64,000 nt of DNA from SZUA-38 sp965212525 (lineage in GTDB: Bacteria > Pseudomonadota > Gammaproteobacteria > Xanthomonadales > SZUA-38). Location: NCBI GenBank assembly GCA_965212525.1, contig CBDBVC010000036.1, positions 93,091 to 157,090 on the forward strand, in the 5' to 3' direction. A model generated the notes under the pieces. That model saw only the letters and a program-made list of their open reading frames with translations. It was not told the DNA's origin and did not search any database. Shown piece by piece: positions 27,970 to 37,400 of this stretch. The first letter of the stretch is position 1. Each line of letters opens with the position of its first letter. The position numbers were made by a program, and so were the translations under genes.

Positions 27970-30135
27970 ATGGATGTCAGCAAACTTCTGGAAAACCTCA
28001 ATCCCGCCCAACGAGAAGCCGTCGCTGCCAGGGCTGGCAACTATCTGGTACTGGCCGGTGCCGGAAGCGGCAAGACCCGGGTACTGATACACCGAATTGC
28101 CTGGTTGATCGAGGTGATGGGTGTATCGCCGCACGCCATACTTGCCGTGACGTTTACCAACAAGGCCGCCGGAGAAATGCGGCAGCGTGCCAACACGCTG
28201 CTGGGTTATTCGGCCAGAAATCTCTGGGTGGGTACCTTTCACAGCATTGCTCATCGACTGTTGCGGCTTCACTCTGCACAGGCAGGGCTGCCTGATAATT
28301 TCCAGATACTCGATTCCGATGACCAGTATCGTCTGATTCGTCGCATCATGCGCGAGCTGAAACTGGATGAGTCCCACTGGCCGCCTCGCAAGGCACAATG
28401 GGTCATCAACCACCACAAGGATGAGGGCAGACGACCGGATCAGATTGAACCCGGCTATGATCAGGCAGAACGGCAATGGCTGGAAATCTATCGACACTAC
28501 GACCAGTACTGCCGTGATGCGGGTCTGGTCGACTTTGCCGAGCTGTTGCTGAGGGCGCACGAGTTGCTGCTGACCGATGCAGAACTGCTGGCGCACTATC
28601 AGCATCGTTTCAGTCATCTGCTGGTGGATGAGTTTCAGGACACCAATACCATTCAGTACGCCTGGGTTCGTCTGCTGACCGGCGAAAATGGCTGCGCCTT
28701 TGTGGTCGGCGATGACGATCAGTCGATCTATGGCTGGCGTGGCGCGCGGGTCGAGAATGTCAGCCTGTTCCAGCACGATTATGTCGATGTCGAAGTCATC
28801 AGGCTGGAACAGAATTACCGCTCGACCGGCACCATACTGTCGGCGGCCAATGCCGTGATCGCACACAATGACGGCCGTCTTGGCAAGAATCTGTGGACAG
28901 AGGATGGTGAAGGCGATCTGATCAGGGTATTCGCGGCACACAATGAATATGATGAAGCCGATTATGTGATCAGTTCGATTGCTGCGCAGCTGGACGAGGG
29001 CAGTTCGGCCAGTGACATTGCCGTGCTGTACCGCTCCAATGCCCAGTCGCGTCTGCTCGAAGAGCAGTTGCTCAGACAACGCATCCCCTATCGGGTCTAT
29101 GGCGGGCTTCGTTTCTTCGAGCGAGCCGAGATCAAGGATGCACTGGCCTACCTGAGGCTGCTGGCCAGTCCGGATGACAACGCAGCCTTCGAGCGCATCA
29201 TCAATGTGCCGGCGCGTGGGATTGGTGAAAAGACACTGGTTGCCGTACGGCAGTTTGCAGCCGAACAGCAGTTGTCACTGTGGGCATCGTTGCGCAGGAT
29301 GATCGAAAAGGGTGAGGCATCCGGTCGTGCCGCAAGTGCGCTCAACAGCTTCAGCACACTGATCGACGGGCTGATCGAAGCCTGTGCCGACTGCAAGCTT
29401 GATGTTCAGCTCGAACGCATCCTGCAGCACACTGAACTGATCCGTCATTATGACAGGGAGCCGCCGGAAAGACGCGAGGGGCGAGAGGAAAACCTGTCTG
29501 AACTGATCAACGCGGCTCGTGTATTCACCCTGCCGCAGGAAGACGAGGAGGCCGGCATGTCTGAGCTGGTCTCGTTTCTGTCACATGCAGCACTCGAGGC
29601 TGGTGAACAGCAGGCCGACGAATGGGAAGACTGTATCCAGCTGATGACACTGCACAGCGCCAAGGGTCTGGAGTTTGACTCCGTCTACATCACGGGTATG
29701 GAGCAGGGGCTTTTTCCGCACCAGATGGCAGTGGAGGAGCCGGGTCGATACGAGGAAGAACGACGACTGTGTTATGTTGGTATTACCCGTGCAAGGCGCC
29801 TTCTGCACCTGACACATGCCGAGGCACGGCGCTGGCATGGCAAGAACTCGCTTCGGCGACCCTCACGCTTTCTCAAGGAGATCCCTCCCGAGCTGGTCCA
29901 CCAGGTGCGACCGGTTGCCTCAGTCGGCAGCATGCAGTCATCGGCTGTCACCTCGGCTCAGCAGGACAGCATGGATGGTCTCAGGCTGGGGCAGATGGTG
30001 GAACACCCCTCATTCGGAACCGGCGTGATTCTCGATTGTGAGGGGTCAGGAGACCATACCCGCATACAGATCAATTTCGATACGGTCGGCAGTAAATGGC
30101 TGGTACTCAGTTATGCCAATCTGACCGCACTCTGA
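27970..30135 (+). CDS. uvrD: DNA helicase II (UvrD/PcrA family)
   Basis: 721 residues, the expected size. Superfamily 1A 3'-5' helicase of nucleotide-excision and mismatch repair. N-terminus MDVSKLLENLNPAQREAV (Q motif), Walker A AGAGSGKTRVL, motif Ia VTFTNKAAGEM, motif II LLVDEFQDTN, motif III VVGDDDQSIYGWRGA, motif IV LEQNYRST, motif V TLHSAKGLEFDSVYI and motif VI ITRARR. The C-terminus has the small Tudor-like domain of UvrD/PcrA (GQMVEHPSFGTGVIL). The start ATG follows a weakly promoter-like TGATAAAATT. All helicase motifs are intact. Confidence 0.97.
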   Translation: MDVSKLLENLNPAQREAVAARAGNYLVLAGAGSGKTRVLIHRIAWLIEVMGVSPHAILAVTFTNKAAGEMRQRANTLLGYSARNLWVGTFHSIAHRLLRLHSAQAGLPDNFQILDSDDQYRLIRRIMRELKLDESHWPPRKAQWVINHHKDEGRRPDQIEPGYDQAERQWLEIYRHYDQYCRDAGLVDFAELLLRAHELLLTDAELLAHYQHRFSHLLVDEFQDTNTIQYAWVRLLTGENGCAFVVGDDDQSIYGWRGARVENVSLFQHDYVDVEVIRLEQNYRSTGTILSAANAVIAHNDGRLGKNLWTEDGEGDLIRVFAAHNEYDEADYVISSIAAQLDEGSSASDIAVLYRSNAQSRLLEEQLLRQRIPYRVYGGLRFFERAEIKDALAYLRLLASPDDNAAFERIINVPARGIGEKTLVAVRQFAAEQQLSLWASLRRMIEKGEASGRAASALNSFSTLIDGLIEACADCKLDVQLERILQHTELIRHYDREPPERREGREENLSELINAARVFTLPQEDEEAGMSELVSFLSHAALEAGEQQADEWEDCIQLMTLHSAKGLEFDSVYITGMEQGLFPHQMAVEEPGRYEEERRLCYVGITRARRLLHLTHAEARRWHGKNSLRRPSRFLKEIPPELVHQVRPVASVGSMQSSAVTSAQQDSMDGLRLGQMVEHPSFGTGVILDCEGSGDHTRIQINFDTVGSKWLVLSYANLTAL

Positions 30136-30233
30136 TCATCAAAGGTTGCTCAGCGACTCAAGATTGACAGTACCATTTCAGTTATTCAGTGATACCATAG
30201 TCGCTAGTCTTTTCTGGGTACGGAAACGAGTCC

Positions 30234-31523
30234 ATGAGTGAAACCGAATTGCTGAAACCTGTCGCCATTCTGGGTGGTCGACGCATCCCGTTTGTCCGCA
30301 ACAACACGCATTATGCCGAAATCGGCAATCGTGAAATGGCGATCAAGTCACTGGCCAGTCTGGTGGAAGATTTCGGGTTGCATGACACACAACTGGGCGA
30401 AGTTGCCTTCGGTGCCGTCATCAAGCATTCACGTGACTGGAATCTGGCCCGGGAAGCGCTGCTGTCCAGTGGCCTGGCACCACAGACACCCGGCATTACC
30501 ATTCAGCGTGCCTGCGGCACCAGCCTGGATGCGGCCATCCTCATCGCCAACAAGATCGCTACCGGTCAGATTGACGCAGGCATCGGTGGTGGCTCGGATA
30601 CCACCTCGGACGTTCCGGTGGTGTTCAAGGACAAATTTGCAAAACGCCTGATGAAACTGGCACGCAGCAAAACCCTGGGGCAGCGCCTGAAGGTGATGGC
30701 CGGATTCAGGCCCTCGGACCTGGTGCCCGCATTTCCGGGTGTGGCAGAGCCACGAACCGGAAAATCCATGGGTGATCATTGCGAGCTGATGGCACGTGAG
30801 TGGCAGATCGACCGGGAAAGTCAGGATCAGCTTGCCTTTGACAGTCACCAGAAAGCGGCCAGGGCCTATGAAGAGGGATTCTTCGATGATCTGGTGGTGA
30901 AATTCCGGGGTATCCACAAGGACACCATATTGCGACCGGAGACCACGCTTGAAAAACTGGCATCACTGAAACCGGCATTTGACAAGCGCAGCGGTCTGGG
31001 AACGCTGACTGCAGGCAATTCCACACCACTGACCGATGGTGCCTCCTGTGCGCTGCTCTCGAACGATGCCTGGGCGAAGAAGAACAAGCATGACGTGCTG
31101 GCTTACCTCACTCATGCCAGAGTTGCTGCGGTGGATTTTGAAGCCGGAGACGGTCTGCTGATGGCGCCCACGCAGGCCGTGGCCGATCTGCTGAAGGCAA
31201 CCGGTCTTACCTTGCAGGACTTTGACTTCTATGAGATCCATGAGGCGTTTGCCGCACAGGTGCTGTGTACCCTCAAGGCATGGGAATCGAGCCCGTTCTG
31301 CAAGAAGAAGCTGGGGATGAAAAAGGCCATGGGCAAGATCGATCGTGACAAGCTCAATGTGGTGGGTTCATCGCTGGCTACCGGTCATCCGTTTGCAGCC
31401 ACCGGTACACGCATTCTGCCTGTACTTGCCAAACTGCTGCAGCAGAAGGGATCGGGTCGCGGCCTGATTTCAATCTGTACTGCGGGTGGTATGGGTGTCG
31501 CTGCCATTGTGGAACGGCCCTGA
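30234..31523 (+). CDS. Thiolase (acetyl-CoA C-acyltransferase)
   Basis: 429 residues. Catalytic Cys in ITIQRACGTSLDAA, the GGGSDTTSDVP segment, His in FYEIHEAFAAQ, NVVGSSLATGHPFAATGTR and the second Cys in SICTAGGMG, so the full thiolase active site is present. At this length and with the KSMGDHCELMAREW block it resembles the degradative beta-oxidation thiolases (FadI-like). No hydratase/dehydrogenase partner (fadJ) is adjacent. It stands alone after uvrD (about 98 bp gap) and is convergent with the MltF-like gene, overlapping it by 54 bp. Confidence 0.93.
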   Translation: MSETELLKPVAILGGRRIPFVRNNTHYAEIGNREMAIKSLASLVEDFGLHDTQLGEVAFGAVIKHSRDWNLAREALLSSGLAPQTPGITIQRACGTSLDAAILIANKIATGQIDAGIGGGSDTTSDVPVVFKDKFAKRLMKLARSKTLGQRLKVMAGFRPSDLVPAFPGVAEPRTGKSMGDHCELMAREWQIDRESQDQLAFDSHQKAARAYEEGFFDDLVVKFRGIHKDTILRPETTLEKLASLKPAFDKRSGLGTLTAGNSTPLTDGASCALLSNDAWAKKNKHDVLAYLTHARVAAVDFEAGDGLLMAPTQAVADLLKATGLTLQDFDFYEIHEAFAAQVLCTLKAWESSPFCKKKLGMKKAMGKIDRDKLNVVGSSLATGHPFAATGTRILPVLAKLLQQKGSGRGLISICTAGGMGVAAIVERP

Positions 31524-33554
31524 CCGTTCGACGCGTGCGATGGCCGATTCGTCGAATTCGGTCATTCTGACATAGGATTCGTAATAGTCCCTCACCCTGC
31601 GCACGTAATTGATGATCTGATGACCATCAAATCGTCGTCCGGGTTTGCGTGACAGCGCAAGCGTTGCCTTTTCAACCTGTCCGAACCAGCGATCCGGGTC
31701 GAGCCCCATTCTGACGGCTTCCCGGCGGGCACGCTTGATGTTGCCGATGCCGCCATTGTAAGCCGCCAGAGACAGCCAGATGCGTTCTCTTATGTTGAGA
31801 TCGGACTCAAGCTGATTGCGTATCCAGTCCAGATACTTGACGCCTGCGTGGATGCCTGATTTGGGGTCCAGCGGATTGGTAATCCCGACCTGTCTGGCGG
31901 ACACATCCATCACCTGCATCAGACCCTTGGCACCACTGCTCGAAATCGCTGACGGATCAAAACGACTCTCCTGGGAAATCACGGCCAGGATCAGTCGCCA
32001 GTCAAAATTGTAGTATCGGGCATATTTCCGAACCCAGTCATCATAGGGTGAAAAACTGCCATGCTGGACATAGGCGCGATAGGCTTCGGAAAACGAACTG
32101 TTCTCGTCGTCGTGCTGCAGGTATTTCTTGCGCAGATAACGTATGTCCGTGTCATCGTAGCGCTTGCCCCAGAATGTGTTGATTTGCTTCAGCAGACTCG
32201 GGTTGTCGCCCCGGACAGTCCAGACACGCGGTTGTTTCTGTTCCAGTGTGGTCAGGATCTTCAGGCCCTGACGCCAGTTCTTTTCCAGTCGGTATTGGTA
32301 ATCATCGATAATGGCAAAATCGGCTGTTCCGGTTTCGATGGCATTGAACAGTTGCTCGGCCAGGCCGGTCGAGGGCATTGTAAGGATCTCGATGTCAATG
32401 CCGGCATTCTGCCAGATTCGAAGTTGCTCGATGTAACGGCTGCCCTGTTCAACGGCCACGGTCTTCTGATGCAGATTGTAATGTGGTTCACTGCGATAGT
32501 GCTGTTTCTTGCCGACCAGATGAGCCACGGTTTCCACATAGGGCATGGAGGCGGCCAGCCGTGCATCCAGGTTTTCCGAAATCAGGAAGGCACCACCCAG
32601 ATCGGCCTCGCGTCTGAGCAGACGCTGCTGCAGGTCTTCCTTGGAACGTGCCAGCACTATCTGCAGTTGCAGATTGTGGCTGTCTGCAAAGGCCTCGGCC
32701 AGTTCGAACTCAAGACCAAACTGGTCGCCATTCCAGATGAAACTGGTTTCAGGCTGGTAAAGTGTCACCATCCGGATGGTGCCACGTTGTCTGATGTGTT
32801 CGAAGTCAACCGGATCACTGTACATCAGGTCCTCTGACAGTGCATTACGGTGCAGAAACTCCTCAATCTGGTCCTTGAGGACGAGGTCATCACTGCGCAT
32901 CACCCAGGCCAGTGCCACCGAGTCGTCAAGGCTTTCAATCGTCCTGACGCCAAATACGTTGGCGGCATCGATGTCACTGCGGTAGACGATGCCCATGCCA
33001 TTCTCGTCACTGGCAATCTTCTGCAGCAGCTCATGGCTGGTCAGACGCGATGACAGGATCTTGATGGGAAAATCGCCACCGGTTTCACGGCGGGTCATCA
33101 GATAATGCCATCCGTCAGAGCCGGGCTGAACCGACCAGCTGGCATCTTTCGGTGAAATCTTGCTGTGAGTGGTTCGTGCAACCTTGACCAGACTGTCATG
33201 TCGCACGGGCGAGGTGAACAGCAATGAATCGGGTAGGGGGCGCTGAACCGACAATGGGTCGGCCAGCAGATCAATCTTGCCGTCGCTGAGCGCCTTCAGA
33301 GCACTGTGAGTATCAGGGTACTGGATGATTCGGGTATCCACACCCAGATGCTTTCCGAGTTGCCTTGCAAGTCGTTCATCATCGATACGTACTGAAGGTG
33401 CGGCTTCACGGAATGCGACGATGATTTCACCACGATCCCTGATCTGCTGCATGGTGGCAAAACCGTGGGCAGTCTGGACCGAGATCACGAGGACGCACAG
33501 CCACATCGACAGCAGCCTGCCGGTCAGGTTCCGATTGTGTTCTTCTGTTGCCAT
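31470..33554 (-). CDS. MltF-like membrane-bound lytic transglycosylase with two solute-binding domains
   Basis: 694 residues from ATG 33554 (AGGGT upstream); the longer open frame to 33731 is not needed. A signal-anchor LLSMWLCVLVISVQTAHG is followed by two periplasmic binding-protein type 3 modules: about residues 35-255 (QIRDRGEIIVAFREAAPSV) and about 260-490 (HIRQRGTIRMVTLYQPETSF). Residues ~510-660 form the SLT domain with catalytic Glu529 in SQESRFDPSAISSSGAKGLM and AAYNGGIGN. Standard MltF has one binding module and about 500 residues, so the duplication is unusual. It cleaves peptidoglycan with formation of 1,6-anhydro-MurNAc, at the outer-membrane side of the periplasm. Confidence 0.9.
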   Translation of the reverse strand: MATEEHNRNLTGRLLSMWLCVLVISVQTAHGFATMQQIRDRGEIIVAFREAAPSVRIDDERLARQLGKHLGVDTRIIQYPDTHSALKALSDGKIDLLADPLSVQRPLPDSLLFTSPVRHDSLVKVARTTHSKISPKDASWSVQPGSDGWHYLMTRRETGGDFPIKILSSRLTSHELLQKIASDENGMGIVYRSDIDAANVFGVRTIESLDDSVALAWVMRSDDLVLKDQIEEFLHRNALSEDLMYSDPVDFEHIRQRGTIRMVTLYQPETSFIWNGDQFGLEFELAEAFADSHNLQLQIVLARSKEDLQQRLLRREADLGGAFLISENLDARLAASMPYVETVAHLVGKKQHYRSEPHYNLHQKTVAVEQGSRYIEQLRIWQNAGIDIEILTMPSTGLAEQLFNAIETGTADFAIIDDYQYRLEKNWRQGLKILTTLEQKQPRVWTVRGDNPSLLKQINTFWGKRYDDTDIRYLRKKYLQHDDENSSFSEAYRAYVQHGSFSPYDDWVRKYARYYNFDWRLILAVISQESRFDPSAISSSGAKGLMQVMDVSARQVGITNPLDPKSGIHAGVKYLDWIRNQLESDLNIRERIWLSLAAYNGGIGNIKRARREAVRMGLDPDRWFGQVEKATLALSRKPGRRFDGHQIINYVRRVRDYYESYVRMTEFDESAIARVERSGPFHNGSDTHTTRSTD

Positions 33555-33663
33555 TGAGTACCCTGGTTCGTCAGGCAAAAGTACTGAAACGGCCGCACAA
33601 TGTACCACAAAGAGACTTTTCAGGCAGTGTCTGTCAGCTATCAATTTCTGTGCGTGACAATGT

Positions 33664-33692
33664 TTTACAATACCCATCGAGTTGACTATGCT
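33664..33692 (+). promoter_or_regulatory. Candidate sigma70 promoter of the Sel1 gene
   Basis: TTTACA at 33664-33669 and TATGCT at 33687-33692 with 17-base spacing, about 70 bp before the ATG at 33764. The surrounding sequence is AT-rich compared with its neighbours. Confidence 0.45.
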
Positions 33693-33763
33693 AAATAGCA
33701 CAACATTGATGGGTTGCGCTTGGGGCTGCAATCCATGGCACCAATATTCGAGGGAGACGATCG

Positions 33764-34369
33764 ATGAATTTCAACCGCTTTTTCCAGTTGTCAGCACTGG
33801 TTCTGTTGCTGATGTCCTCCAATACCCAGGCTTACGACCTGACAGAAATCTATCCGCACAACCGATCCATGCAGTCGGCCAACCGCTATGTTCACAAGGG
33901 TGACATGCAGGGTGCACACAAGATGTATCTCGAGGCAGCAAGCTGGGGTCACAAGGAAGCCCAGAAGCTGATCGGACTGCAGTATCTTGATGGCCAGGGT
34001 GTGAGTCAGGATTACGTTCAGGCATACGCCTGGCTGAAACTGGCAGCCTCGTTCGGTGACAACAGAACCAAGCTGGCATTCAAGGACATGCAGTCAACAC
34101 TGGATGAAGACACACTGGCCAAGGGCGAGGATGCCTTCGATGGCCTGCAGAAGAAGTACGGTGACGAAGCCGTTCTGAAGCGACGCAAGAAATGGGCGCG
34201 CAAGGAACTGAAGGAAAACAAGGCATCTGGAGCCAGACGCCCCTCACGCAATACCCAGGTTTCGGTGGCAACCAGTCCGGGCCGGATGACCACAGTCACC
34301 ATGGGGGAACTGATGGACATACTCGATGCCTATGTCGATGATTTCGAAAAGGGCATGGAAGGCGCCTGA
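33764..34369 (+). CDS. Exported Sel1-repeat (TPR-like) protein
   Basis: 201 residues. Signal peptide MNFNRFFQLSALVLLLMSSN ending near TQA. One to two Sel1-like repeats at about residues 35-105 (KMYLEAASWGHKEAQKLIG, YLDGQGVSQDYVQAYAWLKL), then a lysine/arginine-rich helical stretch (KRRKKWARKELKENKASG). The Sel1 fold mediates protein-protein contact; no enzyme is implied. Good ribosome site (GGGAGACG before ATG). Monocistronic, with a promoter-like element upstream and a strong terminator after. Confidence 0.85.
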   Translation: MNFNRFFQLSALVLLLMSSNTQAYDLTEIYPHNRSMQSANRYVHKGDMQGAHKMYLEAASWGHKEAQKLIGLQYLDGQGVSQDYVQAYAWLKLAASFGDNRTKLAFKDMQSTLDEDTLAKGEDAFDGLQKKYGDEAVLKRRKKWARKELKENKASGARRPSRNTQVSVATSPGRMTTVTMGELMDILDAYVDDFEKGMEGA

Positions 34370-34386
34370 CTCTCAATTGCGCAACG

Positions 34387-34414
34387 AAAAAACCGCTCAA
34401 CTGAGCGGTTTTTT
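34387..34414. terminator. Rho-independent terminator after the Sel1 gene
   Basis: Inverted repeat AAAAAACCGCTCA / TGAGCGGTTTTTT around a 2-base centre. The GC core is ACCGCTCA/TGAGCGGT; flanking A6 and T6 make it able to act in both directions, between the Sel1 gene and the convergent subtilase gene. Confidence 0.85.
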
Positions 34415-34437
34415 CATGTCAGAAATCCGAGTTCAGA

Positions 34438-37400
34438 TCAATTGCACTGATGCCCCTTCAGGGTGGTCAGTCGATTCACGTCCAGCGTGCCCTGTGTGTA
34501 TTCGGGCAGCAACGGATTCCAGCTCATGGTGGCCGTGTCCGGCCCGGTGAAGTCCACGGTGACCGTGCCCCAGTTCTGTCGAACCAGGCTGTTCTCGTCG
34601 TAATTGGGCGGGAATTGCGGGCCATTGAAGATTTCCACAGGCACAACAGCCGTGTCGCCCTCTAGCGGACCAAGGCCGAACAGCCACACCTGCTGACCAT
34701 TGAGGTAGACGTACCAGGCCAGAATCACCTGATCGCTGCCACCGATGTTGACCACTTCCATCACATAGCCGTGCCCGTTCTGGGCACTGCTGAACCAGGT
34801 GCCGGAACGACAGCTGTTGGCAGAATCACTGATGCCGATCAGCTGTGTAATGTCCATGCTGCTGTTACCGAAGCCGGGCACATCGCTGTTCCAGCTGACC
34901 GTGGCGTTTTCATCATCGGCGAAGGTGAAGGTCATCTGTCCCCATGGCGTGAGGTTCAGGTCAGCCGAATCATAAGCGGGCGGGAAATTGGGGCCATCGG
35001 TGATGAAGGCATCAACGGTGGCCTGGTTGCCCTGGAAGCTGCCGGCACCGGTCATCCATACCTGCTCACCGTTCAGGTAGACATACCAGTAGGCGTTCAG
35101 ACGGTCACTGGTTGTGCCCGGGATCGGATCCAGCACTTCCAGCAGCCAGCCGTGTCCGGACTGACTGGCGTTATACCAGGAACCGCTGATTCCGGCGGAT
35201 GCTCCGGTGTTGACCACACATTCAGCCGGTGTGCTGGCATCGGTCACGACGATGTTGTCGAGGAAGAAGCCGTCGCCATTGGTGTTCGGATCAGAAGTGA
35301 AGGCCCAGCGGATCTGAATGGTGTCCCCCGCAAAGGCTGACAGGTCGGATGTGAATGACTGGAAACTGTTGATGGTGCCATTGAAGGCACCCTGCGTCGC
35401 AGGGAATCCACACTCATTAACAGGTTCACCGCCATTCTGCTGAGTCATGCTCAGGTCTGACGGGTAGCCACCTGCCGGTGGCAGGTCATTCCAGCTCTGG
35501 CCGCCATCATTGCTGATCTGCACCACAACGCCGTCCCAGTTGGGTTCCATGTCATAGCGCGCATCATAGCTCAGCCCGGGTGTGCCCGAAGTCTGCAGTT
35601 CGATCGGCGGCGTGGTCAGGAAGGCACAGGTCTGGTCCACATAGGGCAGTCCGTCTTCGGCAATACTGAAACTGCTGGGCCCGGAAGCAGAAACCACCTG
35701 AGTCACGCGCCAGGGTTCTTCAAGGCTTGAGAACACGATGTCATCGGCATTTTCCACAAAGTTACCACTGGCCGGAATACCCGATTGCGTGGTGATCGAG
35801 AATCGGCTGATCTGATCCGATTCGTTGCCGCCATTGGGGCCGGGTCCGAATCCAGAGGTGTCTTCAGCCCTGACGGCATAGTAGTAGGTCACGAAGGATT
35901 CGACGGCCGTGTCAGTGTAGCTGGTCGATGTCAGCCCCTGTGCCACCAGGTTACCTGCACTGGGCAGAAACTCCGGATCGGTTGATCGATAGATGTTGTA
36001 AGACAGTGATGTCCCGGCACAGCTGGTCTGGCCAGCCTGCCAGTTCAGGGTCACCCCGCAATCGGCAGTATCCAGGTTTTCGAGGGTCACGCTGGCTGCA
36101 TCGAACTGGGGTGGCAGAGAACAGGCCGCCTGTGAGACGACCGATTTGCAGCCGCTGATCGGGCCTTCGCCACAGGCATCGACGGCACGGGCGCGGTAGG
36201 CATATTCGTTGCCGCCCTGGGTCAGGCGATCGATCAGGCTGCCGTTGCTGGTAGTGCCAACCAGTCGTTGTAAACTGGCATCGGCACTGCAGTTGCCATC
36301 AGTCCGGTAAATCTGATAACTGTCGGCATTGGCCACGGCAGACAGGTTTATGGTGGGTCCTGCTTCGCCGTTGACCAGCTCCAGCTCGGGAGCAGCGCTT
36401 ACTGCAGAGTCGCACTGGGTTGCAGAAACAGCCAGTGCATACCCCTGTCGAGTAGTACTTGAAGGCCCGTTACCTGGGACCGAAGTGGCAGCGACTTCGA
36501 CTGTATAGGTACCGCTGACTGGTGCAGCGAGGATGACTTGTTCTACCGGGTTGAGAATGTCTCGACTACCCCCGGTGACTGAATTGCCCGCACTGAACAC
36601 ATTGCCCAGGTAAGTGCCGTCCGGTGTTGTGACGATCAGGTCCAGATCGTTCACCAATGCCGTTCCATTGACCGAATTGGCGGGTGGGTCATACCAGACC
36701 AGTGTCGCTCTGAATTCTTCGCCTGCATTGACCTCAATCTGATAGTTGTTGCTCTCGCCGGTCTTGAGCCCAAGATCGTTTGCCACATCGAACACACGCA
36801 GATGCCTGTCGTCTCCAGCAAAATATAGATTGTTGTCGAGCCAGATCCGGCCCCAGCCACGCCGGAGATCCGGCAGAATACCGGTCGTGAGCGTACCGTT
36901 GAGCAGTGTGGCCTTCATCAATGCACCCGATGGCGTCAGGCGATTGTCTTCCACACGCACGCCATCCGGATAAAACCCGTCCATGAAATACTGACGCATC
37001 ATGGCAGCGCCACCGGACACGGTGGGTGTGGCCATGGAAGTACCCGACTTCAGGCTGACGCTGGGCTGGGCGATTCCGGGCGGTGGGTTGGAGTTTTCGG
37101 CATTGCCTGCAGCCGAACGGATACTGGTACCCGGTGCGCTGATATCCGGCTTGATGCGGCCATCGGCTGCCGGCCCGGTGGAGGTAAAGACTGCCGCGGC
37201 CGTTGAGTTTCCATGCCCGAGTGCTGCCACAGCCAGTGAATTCTTGGCCTGCGCTGGATGAATGATCAGGTCAACCGGGTTGCCGCCGCTGTTTCCGGCA
37301 GCAACCACCACCAGCAGTTGTTCCACATCATAGGTGATACGGTCGACTTCACGGTCACTGAAGGAGTAACCGTCCTGTTGAGCCGAAGGGGCAGACCCGC

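Noticed and set aside
27751..29079. Long open frame (442 codons) on the minus strand inside uvrD
   Set aside because: It is antisense to intact helicase motifs, has no family pattern, and is a by-product of the codon use of the real gene.
32061..32837. 258-codon plus-strand frame over the MltF-like gene
   Set aside because: Opposite strand to an SLT transglycosylase with a complete catalytic domain.
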